Notes: generated by a model not told the origin, from the letters alone. A stretch of 35,992 nt of DNA from Devosiaceae bacterium (GCA_021648585.1 JAKISM010000005.1:1-35992), one strand, 5' to 3'; numbered from the stretch's first letter, positions 7,162-15,103 are shown. Translations and numbers: made by a program.

Positions 7162-7617
7162 CTATTCTTCTTTGTCTAATAGTTCAAGAAATGCTCTGAA
7201 ATCATTGGCGGCAGAAAAGTTTTTATAAACCGATGCAAAGCGCACAAAGGCAACATCATCAAGATTTCGTAAGCCTTCCATCACCAATTCACCTATCATA
7301 TCTGAACTTATTTCAATATCGCCAGAACTCTCTAATTGCCTAACAACACCTGATATCATGCGCTCGGCTCTTTCAGGTTCAATTTCTCTTTTTCTTAATG
7401 CTGTCCTCACTGAGCGTGTTAATTTCTCTCGCTCAAAGGGAACTTTGCGACCAGATTTTTTTATGACCATTAAGTCTCTAAGTTGCACACGCTCAAACGT
7501 CGTAAAACGTCCCCCACAACCATTGCAAATTCGCCTACGTCTAATAGTCGAGCTATCTTCTGTGGGGCGAGAATCTTTGACTTGAGTATCATCAATTTGA
7601 CAAAATGGACAACGCAT
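7162..7617 (-). CDS. nrdR: transcriptional repressor NrdR
   Basis: NrdR (151 residues) is the nucleotide-sensing repressor of ribonucleotide reductase genes. It has an N-terminal zinc ribbon with Cys3, Cys6, Cys31 and Cys34 (MRCPFCQ and ICNGCGGRF) followed by the ATP-cone domain (VIKKSGRKVPFEREKL). The length is typical. AAGGAG sits 5 bases before the ATG, a strong ribosome binding site. nusB follows immediately, so they form a short operon. It is separated from glyA by 299 bases of repeats, although glyA-nrdR adjacency is usual in the group. Confidence 0.96.
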   Translation of the reverse strand: MRCPFCQIDDTQVKDSRPTEDSSTIRRRRICNGCGGRFTTFERVQLRDLMVIKKSGRKVPFEREKLTRSVRTALRKREIEPERAERMISGVVRQLESSGDIEISSDMIGELVMEGLRNLDDVAFVRFASVYKNFSAANDFRAFLELLDKEE

Positions 7618-7714
7618 AAAACTCCTTCTGCCTCACGGGCTATTATAAAAATATCTTCAAAAGTATAGCAATATTTACGCAAAAACTGTCAACCTTTTTT
7701 AGGATTTGATAGCA

Positions 7715-7876
7715 CTTAACCCCACCGCTCTTATTCTTATGCCCCCACCCCTCTTATTCTTATGCCCTCACCCCTAACCCCTCCCCGCAAGGGGGAGGGG
7801 GATTAGATTTGCACTTAATATATCGCAGTTCCTGCTTCCCTCCCCCTTGCGGGGAGGGATTGAGGGTGGGGGTTAG
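7715..7876. repeat. palindromic repeat pair (CCCTCCCC/GGGGAGGG family) plus 24-bp tandem repeat
   Basis: Two GC-rich hairpins lie head to head: the core CCCTCCCC-GCAAG-GGGGAGGG at about 7778-7799 and its reverse complement at 7838-7858, with related flanks (CCTCACCCCTAACC versus GGTGGGGGTTAG), so the block is itself a large palindrome. To the left, a unit like CCCCACCCCTCTTATTCTTATG is repeated in tandem. Other single copies of the hairpin lie at 19401-19483 and 26531-26598. It fills most of the gap between nrdR and glyA. Confidence 0.8.
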
Positions 7877-7886
7877 ATAAAATTTC

Positions 7887-7919
7887 TTTAGAAAGCTAAT
7901 TTACATCTATTTTCCTTCA
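7887..7919. repeat. partial copy of the 10698-10864 element at the glyA 3' end
   Basis: The segment ATTTCTTTAGAAAGCTAATT and the CATCTATTTTCCTT that follows closely matches part of the inverted-repeat element at about 10726-10760, with roughly 30 of 34 positions identical. It runs right up to the glyA stop codon (7917-7919), so the end of the element may supply the glyA stop or terminator. Confidence 0.5.
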
Positions 7920-9203
7920 AGAATAAATTGGGAATGTAGCCGTTAATTGCTCAACTTTTACACGCACCCGATTTTCAACTTCACCATTATTCTCTTCACC
8001 ATTATTTGCTAAGCCATTAAGCACTTCTATCATCATCTCGCCAACTAGCTCAAATTCTTTTTCACCAAAACCACGAGTTGTAGCGGCAGGTGTGCCTACC
8101 CTAATTCCAGAAGTTACAAATGGCTTTTCAGGGTCATCTGGCACGGCGTTTTTATTACACGTAATAAAAGCACGACCAAGCGCATGTTCTGCTGCTTTTC
8201 CTGTTACGCCTTTTGGTCGCAAATCGACCAATAAGAGATGATTATCAGTGCCACCAGTAACAATATCAGCGCCACCCGCAACCAAAGTCTTTGCTAAAAC
8301 CTGTGCGTTTTTTACACATGCTTTTGCATAAGTTGCAAATTCGGGGCTTAGCGCTTCCTTAAATGCCACCGCTTTTGCGGCAATAACGTGCATTAATGGT
8401 CCGCCTTGAATTCCGGGGAAAATAGCTGAATTTACTTTTTTGGCAATTGCTTCATCATTGGTAAGAATCATTCCGCCACGAGGACCACGCATAGTTTTGT
8501 GGGTTGTGGTAGTTACAACATGCGCATGAGGAACTGGGTTAGGATATACACCGCCAGCAACAAGGCCAGCAATATGCGCCATATCAACCAATAAATATGC
8601 GCCAACCTCATCAGCAACTTTTCTAAAAGCTGCCCAATCTAACACACGAGAATAGGCAGAGAAGCCTGCAATAATAAGTTGTGGTCTATGTTCAAGCGCT
8701 AGAGAGCGAAATTCGTCCATATCAACTAGAGCATCGGATTTACGCACTCCATATTGAATTGCGTTAAACCATTTGCCAGATTGATTAGGCTTTGCGCCAT
8801 GTGTTAGATGCCCACCAGCATCAAGGCTCATGCCTAAAATTGTATCACCCGGTTTTATTAGCGCTTGAAACACACCTTGATTGGCTTGGCTGCCAGAATT
8901 TGGCTGCACATTGACATATTCACTGCCAAAAAGCTGCTTAGCACGAGAAATAGCAAGATCTTCAACAATATCAACATATTGACAACCACCATAATAGCGC
9001 CGCCCAGAATAGCCCTCGGCATACTTATTGGTTAGAACCGAGCCTTGCGCTTCAAGCACTGCCTTTGAAACAATGTTTTCTGATGCGATAAGTTCAATTT
9101 CATTTTGTTGGCGTTTTAACTCTTTATTTATGGCGCTTGCGATCTCAGCATCGCCTTCACTTAAAGAATTGTCGAAAAAATCTGAAATAGTTGCTTTGCT
9201 CAT
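7917..9203 (-). CDS. glyA: serine hydroxymethyltransferase
   Basis: GlyA interconverts serine and glycine with tetrahydrofolate, using PLP in the cytoplasm. The protein is 428 residues. The PLP lysine is Lys236 in VVTTTTHKTMRGPRGG. Other family marks are IELIASENIVS, NKYAEGYSGRRYYGGCQYVD and LLVDMAHIAGLVAGG. I start at ATG 9203 (MSKATISDFF) because AAGAGG lies about 8 bases upstream and the alignment with GlyA begins here; an open frame extends 28 codons further but that part is unlike GlyA. The C-terminal tail contains a short Asn/Glu-rich repeat (NNGEENNGEVENR). A good promoter lies upstream at 9259-9287. Confidence 0.96.
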   Translation of the reverse strand: MSKATISDFFDNSLSEGDAEIASAINKELKRQQNEIELIASENIVSKAVLEAQGSVLTNKYAEGYSGRRYYGGCQYVDIVEDLAISRAKQLFGSEYVNVQPNSGSQANQGVFQALIKPGDTILGMSLDAGGHLTHGAKPNQSGKWFNAIQYGVRKSDALVDMDEFRSLALEHRPQLIIAGFSAYSRVLDWAAFRKVADEVGAYLLVDMAHIAGLVAGGVYPNPVPHAHVVTTTTHKTMRGPRGGMILTNDEAIAKKVNSAIFPGIQGGPLMHVIAAKAVAFKEALSPEFATYAKACVKNAQVLAKTLVAGGADIVTGGTDNHLLLVDLRPKGVTGKAAEHALGRAFITCNKNAVPDDPEKPFVTSGIRVGTPAATTRGFGEKEFELVGEMMIEVLNGLANNGEENNGEVENRVRVKVEQLTATFPIYS

Positions 9204-9258
9204 GGTAAAACCTCTTAAATATTGAAGTTGGAAAATTCTTTTTTCGCTTAACACAAGC

Positions 9259-9287
9259 TTTATACAATGCCAACCAATTATGGCCAA
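9259..9287 (-). promoter_or_regulatory. predicted sigma70-type promoter of glyA
   Basis: On the minus strand, TTGGCC (9282-9287) and TATAAA (9259-9264) are separated by exactly 17 bases. The -35 falls inside a threefold 14-bp tandem repeat. The promoter is about 56 bases before the glyA start. Prediction from hexamers only. Confidence 0.5.
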
Positions 9288-9311
9288 TCAATTATGGCCA
9301 ACCAATTATGA
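9270..9311. repeat. three 14-bp tandem repeats upstream of glyA
   Basis: Three consecutive units, CCAACCAATTATGG, CCAATCAATTATGG and CCAACCAATTATGA, run from 9270 to 9311. They cover the likely glyA -35 element and the stop codon of the upstream DUF6898-like gene. The middle unit forms GGCCA...TGGCC with its neighbours. This could be an operator array or simple slippage. Confidence 0.8.
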
Positions 9312-9500
9312 TTTTTTTAGTTGTTCCATGCGGCGGCGTAATTTATCGAGCGCTAATTTTTGCATTTGCGCTTGGGTGGCACTGGCTGGAGCTATTGCTA
9401 TAACTTCTATACCCGTTTTAGCATCAATGGCGGCAATGCGCATTTGATTGCCAATTTGTGTGAACTCTATATAGATTTCATTGTTCGAATTATTATTCAT
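9306..9500 (-). CDS. small DUF6898-like protein
   Basis: This is a 64-residue acidic-to-basic protein starting MNNNSNNEIYIEFTQIGNQM, followed by R-I-A-A-I-D-A-K-T-G-x-E-V and a C-terminal helix, LALDKLRRRMEQLKKS. It resembles a small family found beside glyA and the LdtR-type regulator in Hyphomicrobiales (DUF6898, recognised from memory). The function is unknown. I start at ATG 9500: an upstream in-frame start at 9536 would lie inside a strong terminator. There is no obvious ribosome binding site and only 20 bases between the terminator and the ATG, so expression may depend on read-through from ldtR. The stop codon lies within the glyA-proximal tandem repeats. Confidence 0.7.
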   Translation of the reverse strand: MNNNSNNEIYIEFTQIGNQMRIAAIDAKTGIEVIAIAPASATQAQMQKLALDKLRRRMEQLKKS

Positions 9501-9520
9501 AATTGCGATTATATTGATAT

Positions 9521-9551
9521 TAAAAAAAAACGCCACCCAAAAGGGTGGCGT
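9521..9551 (-). terminator. strong rho-independent terminator of the MarR-family gene
   Basis: On the minus strand, ACGCCACCC (9551-9543), a TTTT loop, GGGTGGCGT (9538-9530) and a run of about nine T. A 9-bp perfect stem with a U-tract is a textbook terminator. It lies 25 bases after the ldtR stop and 20 bases before the DUF6898-like start. Confidence 0.92.
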
Positions 9552-9576
9552 AATATAAAATTATTTATCTCTATAA

Positions 9577-10086
9577 TTATAGCTTATAAAGGATTTGATC
9601 TACCCAAAAGCGCTCTAAACGATCAAGGGCACTATTTAGTCCCGTAAACTCATCATCACCAAGTCCACCTACAGATTCTAATGATGTAAGATGGCGATCA
9701 TAAAGCTCGTCAATAACTTCTGCAACTTCTTCACCCTTTGGGCTAAGCCTAATGCGCACAGAACGTCTATCAGCTTTTGAGCGCTCCTGAAAAATATAAT
9801 TAGCGTCGACAAGTTTCTTTAGATTATAAGAAACGTTTGAACCTAAATAATATCCTCTTGAGCGCAATTCACCAGCCGTTATTTCACTATTTCCGATGTT
9901 AAACATCATAAGCGCTTGTGTTGAATTAATATCGTCCCAGCCCATACGATCAAATTCGTCTTTAATTAAATCTAACAGACGACGGTGCAAACGCTCAACA
10001 CGTGATACCGCCTCTAAATATTTCGGTTTTAGGCTATTTTTCTCTTGGTTTTGTTCAGCATTAACTGCTGCAAATTTCATGTTCAT
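9577..10086 (-). CDS. ldtR: MarR-family regulator, LdtR type
   Basis: This is a 169-residue winged-helix regulator. It matches the LdtR group of Hyphomicrobiales and Liberibacter, which controls L,D-transpeptidase and stress genes: VSRVERLHRRLLDLIKDEF, then TQALMMFNIG, the recognition-helix segment GELRSRGYYLGSNVSYNLKK, the wing KADRRSVRIRLSPKG, and the C-terminal LDRLERFWVDQILYKL. There is no signal or membrane segment. GAGG lies 8 bases before the ATG 10086. The gene ends at a strong terminator. The upstream gap (10087-10275) holds a TTGACA at 10142-10137 on the minus strand, but no good -10 at the right spacing. Confidence 0.85.
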   Translation of the reverse strand: MNMKFAAVNAEQNQEKNSLKPKYLEAVSRVERLHRRLLDLIKDEFDRMGWDDINSTQALMMFNIGNSEITAGELRSRGYYLGSNVSYNLKKLVDANYIFQERSKADRRSVRIRLSPKGEEVAEVIDELYDRHLTSLESVGGLGDDEFTGLNSALDRLERFWVDQILYKL

Positions 10087-10221
10087 TTTATATACCTCAC
10101 TGTTATTTTTGCACGATCTTTTGCCATGTCTATGAATGTCAACTTACACATAGGCTAATAATATCAGATTAAGAGATAAGATTAATTGTATGTTACTGAA
10201 AAGATTCAAGTTTTTAGCTTT

Positions 10222-10249
10222 ATAAAACCTTACCTACTATAAGGATTTT
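10222..10249 (-). terminator. weak hairpin with T-run after the small membrane protein gene
   Basis: On the minus strand, AAAATCCTTA, a 7-base loop, then TAAGGTTTTATA. The stem is CCTTA/TAAGG, extended by AAAA/TTTT across one bulged T. It lies 27 bases after the stop of the small membrane protein gene. Weak but well placed. Confidence 0.4.
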
Positions 10250-10275
10250 GTAACCTTAATAAGTCCTCACCAAAA

Positions 10276-10662
10276 TCAAGTCTCTTCTTCTTTGGTTTTT
10301 TGATAGTGTAATAAAAACCAAATGATTATTCCCAACAGCACGAATATTCTTATGCCAAGTCCTATTCCTTGTATATTAATATGACTATTTCCAGCTGCAA
10401 ATAAAGCTAACTCAATTACAGTAACAATGATAAGTAGAGGAGCGCCCCAACCAGCTCCAATCCACATGCCAACAGCGCTAAACAATCGAAAAACAGTAAA
10501 CATCCCCATTAATATAAAACCTATCACGCCTATTTGATCTATTGGGCTAATATCGCCAGAACTTACGCCTAGCAGAGAATAGGCATCATGAAGTGCCAGA
10601 AAAAGAGCTATAATTGCTAATAGAGGCATTAAATATTTGTGCAATAATGTCTTAATTCTCAC
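10276..10662 (-). CDS. small four-helix membrane protein, possibly DUF6163 family
   Basis: This is a 128-residue protein with four predicted membrane helices, at about residues 10-30, 42-64, 73-91 and 102-119, and a charged C-terminal tail (QKTKEEET). A small membrane protein often assigned to DUF6163 lies between hemB and the LdtR-type regulator in Hyphomicrobiales; size, helix count and position agree, but I cannot confirm the family from motifs. The function is unknown. It is co-directional with ldtR and separated from it by 189 bases and a weak terminator, and divergent from hemB across 259 bases that are mostly an inverted-repeat element. Confidence 0.72.
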   Translation of the reverse strand: MRIKTLLHKYLMPLLAIIALFLALHDAYSLLGVSSGDISPIDQIGVIGFILMGMFTVFRLFSAVGMWIGAGWGAPLLIIVTVIELALFAAGNSHINIQGIGLGIRIFVLLGIIIWFLLHYQKTKEEET

Positions 10663-10697
10663 TTTTTATCCTTTAACTCATTTAAGTAATGGTTACA

Positions 10698-10864
10698 TAT
10701 AGAAGCCTCTGCGAAACTATCGTGACATTTCTTTAGGGAGCTAATTTATATCTATTTCCCTTAAAATCAACAAAATATACCCTATATTGTGCTAATTTTA
10801 AGGAAAATATCTATTAAACTATCTCCAAAATAAATATCACTATAGTTTCGTAGAGTCTTCTATA
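10698..10864. mobile_element. 167-bp imperfect inverted-repeat element (MITE-like)
   Basis: The left end TATAGAAGCCTCTGCGAAAC and the right end, read in reverse complement as TATAGAAGACTCTACGAAAC, match with two differences, and pairing continues inward for at least another 40-50 bases (the left CCCTTAAAAT against the right ATTTTAAGG). The element has no open frame of note. It lies in the divergent hemB / membrane-protein gap, so both promoters must be inside it or between its ends and the genes. A partial relative is at 7887-7919. No transposase is present and I see no clear target-site duplication. Confidence 0.65.
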
Positions 10865-10921
10865 GCTAATTGATATACCACCCTATGACAATATGAACAT
10901 TATAAAATTATTCGAGATAAA

Positions 10922-11935
10922 ATGAGCACTAATTTTAATAAGCATAATATGAAGTTTTTAGAGGGAAGGAGGCTACGCCGTTTGCGTAGCTCTGCTTGGC
11001 AACGTAATATGGTTCGCCAAAATGCAATAGTGCCTAGTGATTTAATTTTACCAATATTTATTATTGATGGTGAAAATGAGCGCTCAAGCATTAAATATAT
11101 GCCAAATATTGAGCGCCTATCTGTTGATTTAGCTGTTAAGAGAGCCAAACTTGCATATCAGGCAGGCATACCGGCAGTTGCATTATTTCCAAAAGCTGAT
11201 GAAAGCAAGCGCAACGAGCAAGCCAGCGAGGCAATAAACAAGGATAATTTAATCTGTCGTGCACTTAGTGAAATAAAATCCAGCGTGCCAGAAATTGGAT
11301 TAATCACTGATGTTGCGCTAGATTTATATACTTCTCATGGGCAAGATGGCTTAATGCGAGATAATATCATATTAAATGATGAGAGCGTTGATGTGATGGT
11401 AAAATCCGCCCTTATACAAGCAGAAGCTGGCGCTGATATTATTGCGCCCTCTGATATGATGGACGGACGAGTTGGGGCAATTCGTATTGCGCTTGATGAA
11501 AGTGGGTTTGAGCAAATTCCTATTCTTTCTTATAGCGCAAAATATGCTTCTAGTTTTTATGGCCCATTTCGTGAGGCTGTTGGCTCAAGCTCTCTCTTAA
11601 AGGGCAATAAATTCACATATCAGCTAGACTTTGCTAATTCTGATGAAGCTATTTTAGAAATTGAGCAAGATATTTTAGAGGGTGCTGATATGATAATGAT
11701 TAAACCCGGAATGCCATATTTAGACATTATAAGGCAGGCGGTTGATAGGTTTAACATTCCTATATTTGCTTATCAGGTCTCGGGAGAGTATTCATTGATT
11801 GAATATGGCGCACAAAATGGCGCAATAGATAGAGATAGCGCAATATTTGAAAGTCTTATGGCTTTTAAGAGGGCTGGGTGTACTGGGGTTTTTACTTATT
11901 TTGCGCTTGAAATGGCGCAAAAACTAAATAAGTAG
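10922..11935 (+). CDS. hemB: delta-aminolevulinic acid dehydratase (porphobilinogen synthase)
   Basis: HemB (337 residues) condenses two 5-aminolevulinate molecules to porphobilinogen in haem synthesis. The catalytic lysines are Lys207 (SYSAKYASSFYGPFR) and Lys261 (MIMIKPGMPYLDI). The metal segment reads DVALDLYTSHGQDG: the position that is Cys in zinc enzymes is Asp here, so this is the Asp-type, Mg-dependent form known from Bradyrhizobium and relatives. The start at ATG 10922 gives a normal N-terminus (RRLRRLRSSAWQRNMVRQN). It stands alone on the plus strand, directly behind an inverted-repeat element, with an RDD gene 59 bases downstream. Confidence 0.96.
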   Translation: MSTNFNKHNMKFLEGRRLRRLRSSAWQRNMVRQNAIVPSDLILPIFIIDGENERSSIKYMPNIERLSVDLAVKRAKLAYQAGIPAVALFPKADESKRNEQASEAINKDNLICRALSEIKSSVPEIGLITDVALDLYTSHGQDGLMRDNIILNDESVDVMVKSALIQAEAGADIIAPSDMMDGRVGAIRIALDESGFEQIPILSYSAKYASSFYGPFREAVGSSSLLKGNKFTYQLDFANSDEAILEIEQDILEGADMIMIKPGMPYLDIIRQAVDRFNIPIFAYQVSGEYSLIEYGAQNGAIDRDSAIFESLMAFKRAGCTGVFTYFALEMAQKLNK

Positions 11936-11994
11936 TGTTTTGCCCTTGAAATTTATTTCATTCCATACAATCTTTAGACATAATAGGAGTGAAC

Positions 11995-12468
11995 ATGAAT
12001 TCTTATCTTCCAGACCCCAAGACTAATCCAGAACTATTTGAAAGTGTTTTGTTGCGGCGAATTATGGCGTTTATTATTGATTCTATAATCATTGGTGTGA
12101 TTATGTTGCTTGTGACACTTATAATTTTTATCGCAGGAATTGCTACTTTTGGTATAAGTTGGCTAACCTTACCGCTTATATTACCATTTTCTATTTTGCT
12201 TTATTATGCCAGCACACTCGGCTCGCATCGACGTGCTAGTGTTGGAATGCAACTGTTTGATTTAGTGCTTACCCCAACAAAGGGCGTACCACTTGATGGT
12301 TGGAGGGTTTTAATTCACCCGATCGTATTTTGGCTAACAATTTGGATTTTTGCTCCCTTGTTATTCATTGGGCTTTTCACGGCAAGGCGGCAATTATTAC
12401 ACGATTTACTAACCTCAACTATGATGATTAGGCGATCACCAATGCAAACAACTGCAAATAGTTTTTAA
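11995..12468 (+). CDS. RDD family membrane protein
   Basis: This is a 157-residue membrane protein with an RDD domain. Its first helix carries LLRRIMAFIIDSIIIG, the Arg...Asp pattern that names the family, and the C-terminal part has RRQLLHDLLTSTMMIRR. Three helices are visible, plus ASVGMQLFDLVLTP between the second and third. RDD proteins are probable transporters or transporter partners; their substrate is usually unknown. AGGAG at 11985-11989 is 5 bases before ATG 11995, so I reject the in-frame GTG at 11989, which overlaps it. RDD genes near hemB and ate are usual in Hyphomicrobiales. Confidence 0.88.
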   Translation: MNSYLPDPKTNPELFESVLLRRIMAFIIDSIIIGVIMLLVTLIIFIAGIATFGISWLTLPLILPFSILLYYASTLGSHRRASVGMQLFDLVLTPTKGVPLDGWRVLIHPIVFWLTIWIFAPLLFIGLFTARRQLLHDLLTSTMMIRRSPMQTTANSF

Positions 12469-12532
12469 GAGTTTTCTTCTCAAAAAACAAAATAATACTT
12501 GGTCTATCTCTATCAAACACGCATTATAGGGC

Positions 12533-14344
12533 ATGTTAGATTTTTTGATGGCACAAGATAATATTACAATGTGGCTCACTTTTTTGGTGATTGCTGGGGC
12601 TATGTTATTTTATGCAACCGAATGGGCAAGCATTGAATTGACCTCTTTGGGGGCACTTGTTTCACTCATGCTTATTGCAACCTTATTGCCAAATTCTGGG
12701 TTTGGTGCTGAGATTCTATTAAGCGGCTTTTCAAATCCTGCTCTTATTACAATTTTAGCACTACTGGTTGTTGGGCAAGGCTTAATTCAAACGGAGGCAC
12801 TTGCAGGACTTAGTGAAAAATTAGTCAGGCTTTGGCCTGATAATCCAATGCGAGTAGTAGTGCTTGCATTAATCATTGCTGGTGCTGCCAGTGCTATCGT
12901 TAATAATACCCCCGTTGTTATTGTGTTTATTCCAGTTTTGGCATCTTTATTAGCTAAACGAAATTTACCAGCCTCAAAATATATGATGCCGCTTAGCTTT
13001 ATGACTATTCTTGGTGGTATGACTACGGTGATTGGCTCATCAACCAACCTACTTGCCGCAGGGGTGGCACGCCAATATGGCGTTGATAGTGTTACGTTTT
13101 TCTCTTTTGCTGTTCCGGGTTTGGCAATGGCGTTGGTTGGTTGGCTTTATGTTTTATTTATTGCGCCACGCATTATGCCAGATAATGTTGGCGATACAAT
13201 CGTTAAGCGCAATCGCAACACGCAATTTATTACCGAAATCAGATTAACTTATGGACACCCATTAATTGGCGAGCATACGATTGCTGGCATGTTCCCAAAA
13301 CTTACCAATATGACTGTAAGAGCGGTGCAAAGAGGAAGTGAGCGCTTTTTACCACCCTTTGATGATATCACGCTTAAAAGCGGTGATATCATGATTATTG
13401 CAGCAACAAGAGATGCACTCACACAAGCGCTTAGAGATTGGCACGCATTTGATGATACTGCTTCGATAAACTCCCAAGAGAAAGAAAGAGGCGCAATGCT
13501 TTGCGAAGCTCTTGTGCCTCCTAGTTCTCGTTTAGTTGGGCATGGAGTAGATCAATCTGGATTTATGGCGCAACATGATGTGTTGATTTTGGGCATGGAA
13601 AGACGCTCAAGAATGCCTCGTGAACTTATGAGTGAAATCAGGCTTGAGGCTGGTGATGTTTTGCTTGTTGCAGGGCAGCCTAGTGCATTTGAGAAAATGC
13701 GTGGTTTGCAAGATCTAATTGTGATTGAGTGGAGTGCTTCTGAGGTAAAACCACGTGGACATGCTTTAAGAGCATTAATTATATTTGCGCTCACAGTGGG
13801 AGCGATTGCTACAGGGCTAAGCTCAACTGTTGTTCCTGCTGTTGCGGGTGCATTTTTAATGATTGCTTTTGGCTGTCTAAATATTCGTCAAGCAGCGAGA
13901 TCGATTGATCGACGTATAGTTATGCTAGTTGGCTCATCTATTGCGATGGCAACTGCAATGCAATTTACTGGGGGGGCTGAATTTGTAGCAAATAAGGCCA
14001 TTGGCTCACTTGGCACAAGCTCGCCTGCGGTTATTATGAGTGGGTTATTTTTGCTGGTGGCAATTTTCACTAGCTTCTTATCAAATAATGCCACTGCGGT
14101 TTTGTTTACCCCTATTGCTATTGCAGCGGCTAATTCTCTTGGGGTTGATCCATTGCCGTTAATAGTTGCTGTAATTTTGGGAGCGAACGCATCTTTTGCT
14201 TCACCCATTGGTTATCAAACCAATTTATTAGTTATGAGCGCTGGGCATTATCGCTTTAGAGATTTCTTTATTGTTGGTGTGCCGCTTGTTATTATTGTTT
14301 GGATAGTCTTTTCTATTGTTGCCCCATGGTATTATGGCGTTTAA
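12533..14344 (+). CDS. SLC13-type transporter with two TrkA-C (RCK_C) domains
   Basis: This is a 603-residue transporter of the SLC13/ArsB (ion transporter) superfamily. The N-terminal half (1-212) has about six helices and the motif GSSTNLLAAG; the C-terminal half (405-600) has a second copy, ASPIGYQTNLLVMSAG, marking the inverted-repeat fold. Between them are two cytoplasmic RCK_C/TrkA-C domains, at about 230-305 and 320-400. Bacterial relatives with this architecture include sulfate and dicarboxylate permeases; I cannot choose a substrate. No good ribosome binding site precedes the ATG 12533; an internal ATG at 12548 (MAQDN) is an alternative. It lies between RDD and ate with gaps of 64 and 18 bases. 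Confidence 0.85.
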   Translation: MLDFLMAQDNITMWLTFLVIAGAMLFYATEWASIELTSLGALVSLMLIATLLPNSGFGAEILLSGFSNPALITILALLVVGQGLIQTEALAGLSEKLVRLWPDNPMRVVVLALIIAGAASAIVNNTPVVIVFIPVLASLLAKRNLPASKYMMPLSFMTILGGMTTVIGSSTNLLAAGVARQYGVDSVTFFSFAVPGLAMALVGWLYVLFIAPRIMPDNVGDTIVKRNRNTQFITEIRLTYGHPLIGEHTIAGMFPKLTNMTVRAVQRGSERFLPPFDDITLKSGDIMIIAATRDALTQALRDWHAFDDTASINSQEKERGAMLCEALVPPSSRLVGHGVDQSGFMAQHDVLILGMERRSRMPRELMSEIRLEAGDVLLVAGQPSAFEKMRGLQDLIVIEWSASEVKPRGHALRALIIFALTVGAIATGLSSTVVPAVAGAFLMIAFGCLNIRQAARSIDRRIVMLVGSSIAMATAMQFTGGAEFVANKAIGSLGTSSPAVIMSGLFLLVAIFTSFLSNNATAVLFTPIAIAAANSLGVDPLPLIVAVILGANASFASPIGYQTNLLVMSAGHYRFRDFFIVGVPLVIIVWIVFSIVAPWYYGV

Positions 14345-14362
14345 GATTTTGAAAGATAAATA

Positions 14363-15103
14363 ATGAGCAACCAAAAGCCAGAAAATATTCAATTCTATAT
14401 TAGTGAAGATGATGATTGTCCTTACTTGCCAAACTTAAAAGAGAAAAAAATATTTACTCATCTGATTGGTAAGCGCTCAGAAGATATTATGTTGGCATTA
14501 AATGATTATGGATTTCGTCGCTCACAAAATGTTCTCTATCGTCCTATTTGCGAGAATTGCTCTATGTGCAAACCAGTTCGCACTATCACATCGCTTTTTA
14601 GGCCAAGCAAAAATCAACGCCGTATCATAAATAAAAATAAAGATATTGTAAGTACAAAACTTTCACCAAAAACTTCAAGAGAACAATATGATTTGTTTAA
14701 ACGCTATTTAGATAGTCGTCATTTTGATGGTAATATGAGTGATATGTCATATGAGGATTACGAACTTATGGTTGAAGATAGTCCCGTACCTTCAATGATT
14801 ATTGAATATCGTTTGCGAACTAATGATGGGGCCGATGGCGCTCTTATTGGGGTGGTATTGTGCGATATTTTAAGAAATGGAATATCACTGATTTATAGTT
14901 TTTTTGACCCCGATTTACAAAGCCGATCACTTGGAAAATTTATGATTATTGAGAATATTAAAAGAGTGAACATGCTTAAGTTAGAATATTTATATTTGGG
15001 ATATTGGGTTTCGGGTTCAAAAAAGATGGATTATAAAATTGAGTTTGAGCCACTTGAAATAGTAGAAAATCAAAATGGTTGGGAAAGTCTAGCTATTACT
15101 TAG
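14363..15103 (+). CDS. bpt: arginyl/leucyl-tRNA--protein transferase (ATE/Bpt family)
   Basis: This is a 246-residue aminoacyl-tRNA protein transferase of the Bpt/Ate family, which adds an amino acid to proteins with N-terminal Asp or Glu and so marks them for ClpAP degradation. Family marks are QFYISEDDDCPYLP, the cysteine motif RPICENCSMCKPVR, DMSYEDYELMVED and YLYLGYWVSGSKKMDYK near the C-terminus. Whether it uses Leu-tRNA (Bpt) or Arg-tRNA (Ate) cannot be decided here; many proteobacterial members are annotated as arginyltransferase but act as leucyltransferase. It is 18 bases downstream of the transporter gene, probably co-transcribed. Confidence 0.9.
   Translation: MSNQKPENIQFYISEDDDCPYLPNLKEKKIFTHLIGKRSEDIMLALNDYGFRRSQNVLYRPICENCSMCKPVRTITSLFRPSKNQRRIINKNKDIVSTKLSPKTSREQYDLFKRYLDSRHFDGNMSDMSYEDYELMVEDSPVPSMIIEYRLRTNDGADGALIGVVLCDILRNGISLIYSFFDPDLQSRSLGKFMIIENIKRVNMLKLEYLYLGYWVSGSKKMDYKIEFEPLEIVENQNGWESLAIT

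Noticed and set aside
9270..9311. possible CRISPR array in the tandem repeats near glyA
   Set aside because: Units are 14 bases and contiguous, with no spacers and no cas genes.
10087..10275. sigma70 promoter for ldtR from the TTGACA at 10142-10137
   Set aside because: No acceptable -10 hexamer at 16-18 bases downstream.
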